Assembly (NCBI GenBank): GCA_019136395.1
Contig: JAGVUH010000669.1
Location: 1-15,339, forward strand
DNA from: Gammaproteobacteria bacterium
GTDB lineage: Bacteria > Pseudomonadota > Gammaproteobacteria > Chromatiales > Chromatiaceae
Reading direction: 5' to 3'
Length of the DNA: 15,339 nt
Below, one piece after another: positions 6,104-12,688 of this stretch. Positions within the stretch are counted from its first letter, which is position 1; each line of letters opens with the position of its first letter. Below the pieces are notes generated by a model. The model did no database searches and was not told the DNA's origin. It was given only the letters and a program-made list of their open reading frames with translations. The translations under genes and the position numbers were made by a program.

Positions 6104-9100
6104 GTGAAAGAAATCCCAGCGCCAGCCCCAGATTCGGCACCAGCCGCGGGGACAGCCCCGTTTTCAGCCCCAGCCCCGGTTATAGAACCCGTTTCACCTC
6201 CAGCCTCCGCCGCAGTCCCATCCGGGCCCGGGCAGGCCGCATCGTCCGAGTCCGCTCCCACCTGCCAGGGGCTGGCGGGGGAGGACCGGGTGTTGCGCCT
6301 GCTGTTCGAGAACGCCCCGGCGGCGATGGCGATCCTGGACCACGAGGGCCGGCTCCTTTACCTCACGCCCTCCTTCACCCATCTCCTCGGCTATGGCCGC
6401 GAGGACCTGCCCCACATCGATGCCTGGTGGGACCTGGCCTATCCCGACCCGGTCTATCGTCAGGAAATCCGCGCCATCTGGGAGCGCGACCTGGTCAACG
6501 CCCGGCAAGGCGGAGCGACCCTGCATACGGGCGAGGCCCTGGTACGCCGCAAGGATGGCCGTTCCCTCTGGGTGGAGGGGCACGCCCGCTTCTGCGAGCG
6601 GGAAATCATCGTCCTCATGGTCGACGTCAGCGAACGCAAGCGGGTGGAGCTGGAGGCGCAGCGCTGGGCCCACGCCGCCGAGGTCGCCCAGCGCCAGGCC
6701 GCCTGGCTGCACCTGGCCCTGGATGCCGCTCACTCCGCGGTTTGGGAATGGGAGATCGAGACCGATACCCACTACTGGTCCCCCGCCTTCTGGCGTCTCG
6801 TGTTCGGCCAGGAGGGGAGGGGATCTGGCCCGGAAGGGGCGGGATCCGCCCAGGAAGGGATGGGGGAGCTACCCAAGCCGGATCTGCGCCGCTGGGAGGA
6901 ACTCATTTATCAGGAAGACCGCCCCGGGCTGATCATGACGATCTCCACCGCGGTGGCCGAGGGTCGTGACTTCCAGGCGGAATACCGCCTCCAGACGCCC
7001 GATGGGCCGCGCTGGCTGCAGGTCCGTGGCAGTCCCATCCAACCGGAAGGCCCACGCCCCCGGCGTTACCTGGGCATCACCATGGATGTCACCGCCACCC
7101 ATCAGCTCAGCCACCGCCTCGCCGCGGCGGAGGAACGCTGGAACTTCGCCCTCCAGGGCGCTGGCCTGGGGGTCTGGGACTGGAACATCGACACCGGCGA
7201 GGTCTTCTGGTCACGGGACTGGCTGGGCATGCTCGGCTACCAGGAAGGTGAGCTCAGGCCGACCCAGGAGGTCTGGCAAGACCTGCTGCACCCCGACGAC
7301 CGGGAGCGGATCTTTGCCTACGGCGCAAACTTTCTGACCGATCCCTCCGGCCGTTACGAGCTGGAATTTCGCCTGCGTCACAAGCAGGGTCATTGGGTGG
7401 ACATCCTCTCCCGCGCCACCCTGGCCCGGGACGCCGACGGCCAGGTGATCAGACCCCGGCGCCTGGTGGGGACCCACCTGGACATCACGGAGCGCAAGGC
7501 GCTGCAGCGGTCGATCCGCCTGGCTGGCCTGCGCTACCAGGCGATGCGTGAGACCAGCCCGGGCGGTTTTTGCGTCGTCTCCCTTGAGGGGCGCATTCTC
7601 GAAGTCAACGATACCTATTGCCGCTTAACTGGCTACAGCCGCCCCGAACTGGAGACCCTGGCGATCCCCGACCTGGAGACGGTGGAAAGCCCGGAGCAAA
7701 CCCAGGCTCACCTGCGCCGCATCATAGAACGGGGGGCCGATCGCTTCGAGACCCGGCAGCGGCGTAAGGACGGTCAGATATGGCACGTCGAGGTCTCGGC
7801 CAGTTATTCCCCCTTGGAAGGGGGCTGCTTTTTCTGTTTCCTGCACGACATCACCGCGCGCAAGCGTGACCAACGCCTGGGCGACTTGCGCCAGCATCTG
7901 CTGGAGCTTCTACCCCTGGCCACCCAGGATCAGTTGCTGCAGGTCGCCCTGGATGTCGCCGAGGAATTGACTCACAGCGAGATCGGCTTTCTGCATTTCG
8001 TCGCCGCCGATCAGCAGGAGGTTTCCCTCCAGGTCTGGTCGAGCCGTACCCTGGCGGAGATGTGTTTCGCCGAAGGTCAGGGCCGGCATTACCCCATCGG
8101 CGAGGCCGGGGTCTGGGTGGATTGCATCCACCAGCGCCGGCCCGTGATCCATAACAACTATGCCGCCCTGCCGCATCGCAAGGGTCTGCCGGAGGGCCAT
8201 GCCCCCGTCGGGCGCGAGGCGACGGTGCCCTTCATCAGCGACGGCCAGATCCAGGCCGTGATCGGCGTCGGCAACAAGGCCTGCGATTATACCGCCGAGG
8301 ATCTGGACATCCTGCGGCAGGTCCTCGGCATGGCCATGGACTTCGTCGAGCGCCATAAGGTCGGCCAGCGGTTGGAGTACGTCGCCTTCTACGATGTCCT
8401 TACCGGTCTGCCCAATCGCACCCTGGTCACCGATCGTCTCGGTCAGGCCCTCGCCCTGGCTGGCCGCTCCCGGCAACTGGTCGCGGTGTGTTATCTCAAC
8501 CTGGACGCCTTCAAGCCCCTCAACGACAGTCATGGCCGTCAGACCGGGGATGCCGTCCTGGTGCAGATGGGACACCGGCTACAGGAAGCCCTGCGCCAGG
8601 GAGACTCCGTGGCGCGGGTCGGGGGTGACGAGTTTGCCCTCCTGCTGACTGGCCTGTCCTCGAGCCACGAGGCACAAGCGGCCGCGCAACGCATCCTGGG
8701 CGTGATCAATCAACCGTTGGAGATTAACGGCTACCGGCTGCACCTCGCCGCCAGCCTGGGCTTGACCCTCTACCCCCTGGACCCCAGTGGACCGGACGCC
8801 TTGCTGCACCATGCCCATCAGGCCATGTTTCAGGCCAAAAGCAGCCGCAAGGGTTCCTGTCACCTCTACGACCCTGTCCAGGATCAGCAAGAACGCCTGC
8901 AGCGCCAGACGCAGCAAGAGTTCGCCCTCGCCTTGCGCCAGGGCCAGCTCCAGCTTCGCTACCAGCCCAAGGTGGACCTGAAAAACGGCCGCGTCATCGG
9001 CATGGAGGCCCTGGTACGCTGGCCTCACCCCCGGGACGGTTTGCTCGTCCCCGGTCGGTTCCTGCCGCTGATCAAGGATACGCCACTGGAAATCGCCCTG

Positions 9101-10048
9101 GATGAATGGGTCCTGGCCGCCGCCCTGGCCCAGCAGCAGGCCTGGCGGGAGGCCGGCTGGGACCTGGCGGTGAGCGTCAATCTCAGCCCGCGTCACCTCC
9201 AGATGCCGGACCTGGCCGCCTTCCTCGAACGCACCCTGGCTCAATATCCCGCGGGCGCTGGCGGGGCCCTGGAAATCGAGATCCTGGAGGTGGCGGCCAT
9301 CGAGGACACCCGCGCCGCCGTCCAGGTCATGCTTGCTTGCAAGGCCCTGGGCTGCCGCTTCTCCCTGGACGACTTCGGCACCGGCTACGCCTCGCTGAGT
9401 TATTTCCATGAGTTGCCGGTCGACGTCCTCAAGATCGACATGCGCTTCGTTCGCGGTCTCCTGGACAAGCCGGACGACCTGGCCATCATCGAGGGCATCC
9501 TGCGTCTGGCGAGGGCGCTGGATCGGCCGGTCTTGGCGGAAGGGATCGAGTCGCTGGAGATCGGTCTCCTGCTCCACCAGCTCGGCTGCGATTTCGGTCA
9601 GGGCTTCGGGATTTCCCGCCCCCTGCCGGCGTCCGATGTCCTGGCCTGGCTGGGCCAGTGGGCCGGTGAGCGCCGTTGGCATGAACTGCACGCCGCGGTG
9701 GCGTCTGGAGTAGCTAAGCCCCACCTCAATGTGGCCATCTTCAGTCTGAGTCATTGGGCCGAGGAGTTAGAGGCTTACCTGCGTGGTGAGGAGGGTGCAA
9801 CCCTGCCCACGCTGGACGAATATGGCACCCAGTTCTGCCGCTGGTACCAGGGAATCGGCAAGGCCCGGTATGGCGATAAGCCTTCCTACCCCTTCCTTCA
9901 TGCCCGTCATCATCGCCTCCATGCCTTGGCCGCCAAACTGGTGGATCAGGTCGATGGGGGCCAATCGCAACCGGCCCCGGAGCTCCTCTCCGAGTTCAAG
10001 GAGCAGTTAAAGGAACTGGTGCAGCAGTTGCGCGATTACGAGTCCTGA
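6104..10048 (+). CDS. PAS-PAS-PAS-PAS-GAF-GGDEF-EAL protein with C-terminal CZB-like zinc domain
   Basis: A 1314-residue c-di-GMP signalling protein with no membrane segments seen. A Pro/Ala-rich tail (1-50) precedes four PAS domains (about 62-180, 205-335, 345-470, 476-590), several closing with DVSERKR, DITERK or DITARKR. A GAF domain follows (about 595-760), then GGDEF (about 768-925) with I-site RQGD (831-834) and GGDEF at 840-844. The usual metal-binding Asp of the cyclase is Asn799 (YLNLDAFK), so cyclase activity is doubtful. The EAL domain (about 940-1185) keeps MEALVRW (Glu968), SVNLSP, EILE, LDDFGTGY, KID, AEGIES and GQGF, so phosphodiesterase activity is likely. The C-terminus (1210-1314) resembles the CZB domain of E. 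coli DgcZ: His1217, FCRWYQG, and H1269xxxH1273. The Cys is displaced (Cys1245, with Thr1242 at the usual place). GTG start with only a weak ribosome site. A 3-unit heptapeptide insertion lies in PAS2. It converges on the esterase gene with a 51-base gap. Confidence 0.88.
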   Translation: MKEIPAPAPDSAPAAGTAPFSAPAPVIEPVSPPASAAVPSGPGQAASSESAPTCQGLAGEDRVLRLLFENAPAAMAILDHEGRLLYLTPSFTHLLGYGREDLPHIDAWWDLAYPDPVYRQEIRAIWERDLVNARQGGATLHTGEALVRRKDGRSLWVEGHARFCEREIIVLMVDVSERKRVELEAQRWAHAAEVAQRQAAWLHLALDAAHSAVWEWEIETDTHYWSPAFWRLVFGQEGRGSGPEGAGSAQEGMGELPKPDLRRWEELIYQEDRPGLIMTISTAVAEGRDFQAEYRLQTPDGPRWLQVRGSPIQPEGPRPRRYLGITMDVTATHQLSHRLAAAEERWNFALQGAGLGVWDWNIDTGEVFWSRDWLGMLGYQEGELRPTQEVWQDLLHPDDRERIFAYGANFLTDPSGRYELEFRLRHKQGHWVDILSRATLARDADGQVIRPRRLVGTHLDITERKALQRSIRLAGLRYQAMRETSPGGFCVVSLEGRILEVNDTYCRLTGYSRPELETLAIPDLETVESPEQTQAHLRRIIERGADRFETRQRRKDGQIWHVEVSASYSPLEGGCFFCFLHDITARKRDQRLGDLRQHLLELLPLATQDQLLQVALDVAEELTHSEIGFLHFVAADQQEVSLQVWSSRTLAEMCFAEGQGRHYPIGEAGVWVDCIHQRRPVIHNNYAALPHRKGLPEGHAPVGREATVPFISDGQIQAVIGVGNKACDYTAEDLDILRQVLGMAMDFVERHKVGQRLEYVAFYDVLTGLPNRTLVTDRLGQALALAGRSRQLVAVCYLNLDAFKPLNDSHGRQTGDAVLVQMGHRLQEALRQGDSVARVGGDEFALLLTGLSSSHEAQAAAQRILGVINQPLEINGYRLHLAASLGLTLYPLDPSGPDALLHHAHQAMFQAKSSRKGSCHLYDPVQDQQERLQRQTQQEFALALRQGQLQLRYQPKVDLKNGRVIGMEALVRWPHPRDGLLVPGRFLPLIKDTPLEIALDEWVLAAALAQQQAWREAGWDLAVSVNLSPRHLQMPDLAAFLERTLAQYPAGAGGALEIEILEVAAIEDTRAAVQVMLACKALGCRFSLDDFGTGYASLSYFHELPVDVLKIDMRFVRGLLDKPDDLAIIEGILRLARALDRPVLAEGIESLEIGLLLHQLGCDFGQGFGISRPLPASDVLAWLGQWAGERRWHELHAAVASGVAKPHLNVAIFSLSHWAEELEAYLRGEEGATLPTLDEYGTQFCRWYQGIGKARYGDKPSYPFLHARHHRLHALAAKLVDQVDGGQSQPAPELLSEFKEQLKELVQQLRDYES
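6806..6868 (+). repeat. 21-bp tandem repeat, three units, inside the second PAS domain
   Basis: Three imperfect 21-base units (6806-6826, 6827-6847, 6848-6868) encode GQEGRGS, GPEGAGS and AQEGMGE. They sit between the PAS segment ending RLVFGQE and the expected continuation KPDLRRWEELI, so they enlarge a loop without breaking the fold. The unit length equals that of the repeat tail of the glycosyltransferase at 4664-4873, although the sequence is different. Confidence 0.8.
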
Positions 10049-10099
10049 GCCTGGGGTTTCGCATCTCGATCGCCTGGTTCCCAATCGGGGATACGCCGG

Positions 10100-11062
10100 C
10101 TATTCAAAAAATTCGCCAATGCGTTGGTACAGGTCCGCGCAAGCCTCGGTGGCCAGGTCCTCCAGGTTCACGAAGGCGTGGACCATGCCGGGGAAATCGA
10201 CGAGCACCGCCGGGATGCCTGCCGCTTGTAGCCGCTCGACATAGACCCGGCCTTCGTCGCGCAGGGGACAGTACTCAGCGGTCATGACCAGGGTAGTGGG
10301 ATAGTCGGTGGTCAGGGGCATGAACAGGGGCGAGGCCTGCCGGCGATCCTCCGCATGGCGGAAATACTGGTCGAAATACCAGATGATGCGCTGGCGCTCG
10401 GGAATCCAGCCCTCCCCCAGGGTTGTCGTCGAGGGCTGCGACAGGGTGTAATCCAGGCTGGGATAGATGAGGGCCTGGCGCTCGATGCGCACGCCTGGCT
10501 CGTATTGGGCGAGGTGGGCGGCGCTGGCGCAGAGGGCGCCGCCGGCGCTGTCGCCGATCAGGGCCAGGCGGCGGCTGAAGGGCAGGGGCCGGCTCTGAGA
10601 GGCCAGCAGGGGAAAGATCCCCTTGATGCAGGCCATCAGGTCCTGGAGGCCGCAGGGGTAGGGGCACTCGGGGGCGAGCCGGTAATCCAGGGAGCAGACC
10701 AGCCAGCCCGAGGCCGCCGCCAGTTTGCGCGCGATGGGATCGTAGATGCTCAGGCTGCCGGAGATGTGACCACCCCCGTGGACGAAGAGCGCCACCCCAG
10801 GGGCCTGGTCGGGCCTGGCCTCCGGGGCGGGGTGGTAGAGACGGACGGGCACTTCGTAGTCCGGCCCCGGAATCAATTCGTCGCGGATCAGTGGGATCTC
10901 GGGGATGCGGCTCTGGAAGGGGCGGGTGATGGCCTCCAGGGCCTCCCGGGCGGTGGCGACGGTATCCCGCAGGCCGTTCTCCACCCGGAACTGACGAATC
11001 TCGCGCATCCGGGCGATGAACTGGCGAAGGGGGGCGGGCATGTTATCGGGCAAGGGCGGCAT
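10100..11062 (-). CDS. Alpha/beta hydrolase, hormone-sensitive-lipase (type IV) esterase family
   Basis: A 320-residue cytoplasmic enzyme without signal peptide. It has the family oxyanion motif HGGG (95-98), the nucleophile elbow GDSAGG with Ser172, Asp269 in CPLRDEG, and His295 in GMVHAF. YRLAPECPYP (127-136) is also characteristic. The N-terminal about 60 residues form the helical cap. Such enzymes hydrolyse short- to medium-chain esters; the natural substrate cannot be read from sequence. The ATG at 11062 is preceded by AAGGA at a good distance. It lies 49 bases downstream of the lpd-like gene on the same strand, so both are probably one transcript. Its 3' end faces the end of the c-di-GMP gene at 10048. 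Confidence 0.9.
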   Translation of the reverse strand: MPPLPDNMPAPLRQFIARMREIRQFRVENGLRDTVATAREALEAITRPFQSRIPEIPLIRDELIPGPDYEVPVRLYHPAPEARPDQAPGVALFVHGGGHISGSLSIYDPIARKLAAASGWLVCSLDYRLAPECPYPCGLQDLMACIKGIFPLLASQSRPLPFSRRLALIGDSAGGALCASAAHLAQYEPGVRIERQALIYPSLDYTLSQPSTTTLGEGWIPERQRIIWYFDQYFRHAEDRRQASPLFMPLTTDYPTTLVMTAEYCPLRDEGRVYVERLQAAGIPAVLVDFPGMVHAFVNLEDLATEACADLYQRIGEFFE

Positions 11063-11111
11063 GCGGGTGTTCCTTAAGGTGGTGTGAAGCTTGGGTAGCG
11101 GCAGAGTAGAT

Positions 11112-12527
11112 TCAGTCGCTTAGCTCCTCCAGCTCCAGCAGGCCACCCGGGTTCTTGGCATCCACGTGGCGATAGACATCGTAGAGGGCCGCTTGCAGGG
11201 CCTCCTCCATGACCGGGTGGTAGAAGGGTAGGCGCAGCATCTGGCCGACGGTCAGGCCCAGTTCGATGCACCAGCAGATGCTGTGGGCCAAGTTCTCGCC
11301 CTTGGGGCCGATCATCTCCGCGCCCAACAGGCGGCCGCTGGCCCGATCGGCGTAGACCCGCAGCAGGCCCTGAGTCTTGCCCATGGTCAGGGCGCGGCCC
11401 ACCGGGGCCATGCGGATCTGACCGGTGACGGTGGTGGCCGGGTCCAGCTCGCTGAAGCGGGCGCCGACGGCGATGATGTTGGGATCGCTGAAGATGATGG
11501 CCAGCGAGGTCTTACGACGGAAGGCGGTGTTGCCCTGGCGGGCGGCGTTGTAGCCGGCGATCTTGCCCTCGTCACCGGCCTCGTGGAGGATCGGCCGCTC
11601 GCCGTCCACGTCGCCGGCGATATAGACCGGCAGGTCGCCGACGCGCATGGTGCGGTTGTCGAAGGGCGGCAGGCCGCGACGGTCCAGGGGCAGGCCCAGG
11701 CACTCCAGCCCCAGGCCGGCGACGTTGGGGGTGCGGCCGATGCAGCACAGCACTCTGTCCACCTCAAGGCTGACCTCGCCGGCGCTGACCCGCAGGCGGC
11801 CGTCCTCCGCCTCGGCGAGGGTCGCCGGCTGGCCCAGGTGCAGGGGGAACTCTTTGCCGAGGATCTCCCGGGCCTGGGCCAGGACCTCCGGGTCGCTGAT
11901 GCCGCCGAGGGTGTCAAGCTGGTCGAAGCCGGTGACCGCGACCCCCAGGCGGCGGAGGGCCTGGCCCAGTTCCAGGCCGATGACCCCGAGTCCGATCACC
12001 GCCACTGACGCTGGCAGGTCTTCCAGCTCGAAGATGTCGTCGCTGGTAAGGATGCGGTCGCCGAAGGCGCGCCAGGCCTCCGGCACCAGGGGCCGGGAGC
12101 CGGTGGCGATGACCACCGCCCCGGCGCGGATGCGCTGGTCGCCGACGGCGATGAGGGTCGGCTCCAGGAGCCGGGCATAGTCCTGGAGGAAGACGTCCGC
12201 GGCCATGCCGTCGGTGCTGTTGGTCAGGACCCGATCGACCAGGGTGTCACGGATGTGGCGGACGTGCTCCAGGACGGTGGGGCCATCGGGGCGCGGGTTC
12301 TCGCCGCCGGTCACGCCATAGCGCGGGAGGCGTCCGGCGGTATGGAGGTCGTCGGCGACCTGGATCAGGGCCTTGGAGGGCATGCAGCCGACGCGAGCGC
12401 AGGTGGTGCCTGGCTCACCGCCATTGATCAGGACGAAGGTCTTGCCGGCCCGCCGGACCTGGCCCATGGCATTGAGCCCGGCGGTGCCGGAACCGATGAT
12501 GGCGACGTCGACGTATTTCTCTTCCAC
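11112..12527 (-). CDS. lpd: Dihydrolipoamide dehydrogenase-like FAD/NAD(P) disulfide oxidoreductase
   Basis: A 471-residue flavoprotein of the pyridine nucleotide-disulfide oxidoreductase class I family. It has the FAD-binding GSGTAG (12-17), the redox-active disulfide Cys43-Cys48 in TTCARVGCMPSK, and a second FAD motif YIAGDVDG. The NAD-binding GLGVIG is at 179-184. The dimer-interface His-Glu pair is HPVMEE (His437, Glu442). The CARVGCMPSK form differs from the CLNVGCIPSK of E. coli Lpd and marks a separate subgroup. No lipoyl E2 or other 2-oxo acid dehydrogenase gene is nearby, so the partner may be another disulfide or quinone-like acceptor. GTG start with AGAGG about 11 bases upstream and a good promoter candidate. 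It is first of a probable two-gene operon with the esterase and is divergent from the hemerythrin c-di-GMP gene. Confidence 0.88.
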   Translation of the reverse strand: MEEKYVDVAIIGSGTAGLNAMGQVRRAGKTFVLINGGEPGTTCARVGCMPSKALIQVADDLHTAGRLPRYGVTGGENPRPDGPTVLEHVRHIRDTLVDRVLTNSTDGMAADVFLQDYARLLEPTLIAVGDQRIRAGAVVIATGSRPLVPEAWRAFGDRILTSDDIFELEDLPASVAVIGLGVIGLELGQALRRLGVAVTGFDQLDTLGGISDPEVLAQAREILGKEFPLHLGQPATLAEAEDGRLRVSAGEVSLEVDRVLCCIGRTPNVAGLGLECLGLPLDRRGLPPFDNRTMRVGDLPVYIAGDVDGERPILHEAGDEGKIAGYNAARQGNTAFRRKTSLAIIFSDPNIIAVGARFSELDPATTVTGQIRMAPVGRALTMGKTQGLLRVYADRASGRLLGAEMIGPKGENLAHSICWCIELGLTVGQMLRLPFYHPVMEEALQAALYDVYRHVDAKNPGGLLELEELSD

Positions 12528-12573
12528 AGGGACCTACCTCTGCTGCGGGTGCTGCTCTGTTTGCCAGGACCTT

Positions 12574-12602
12574 ATTATGGGCCTTGTGTCCCGCAACCCC
12601 AA
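12574..12602 (-). promoter_or_regulatory. Sigma-70-like promoter for the lpd-esterase operon
   Basis: Read on the - strand: TTGGGG (12602-12597), 17 bases, then CATAAT (12579-12574), 5 of 6 matches to the -10 consensus. Transcription would start near 12567, giving a leader of about 40 bases before the GTG at 12527. A sequence match only. Confidence 0.5.
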
Positions 12603-12635
12603 TCCGCGGCTGCAGGGTCGTATACTCCTCAGGGC

Positions 12636-12652
12636 ATCCTGCTGAGCAGGAT
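12636..12652. promoter_or_regulatory. 17-bp palindrome between divergent genes, possible operator
   Basis: ATCCTGCT and AGCAGGAT are exact reverse complements around one central base. It lies about 35 bases before the ATG at 12689 and about 35 bases upstream of the -35 box on the other strand. It could regulate either gene. It is not the same sequence as the palindrome at 6010-6025. Confidence 0.45.
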
Positions 12653-12688
12653 CCGTCTCTCTCCGGCAAGATCTCATGGGCTTGAACG

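Noticed and set aside
8579..9754. Long antisense open frame (391 codons) opposite the EAL region
   Set aside because: Composition is a shadow of the high-GC sense gene; the sense frame has all GGDEF/EAL motifs and the antisense peptide shows no recognisable domain.
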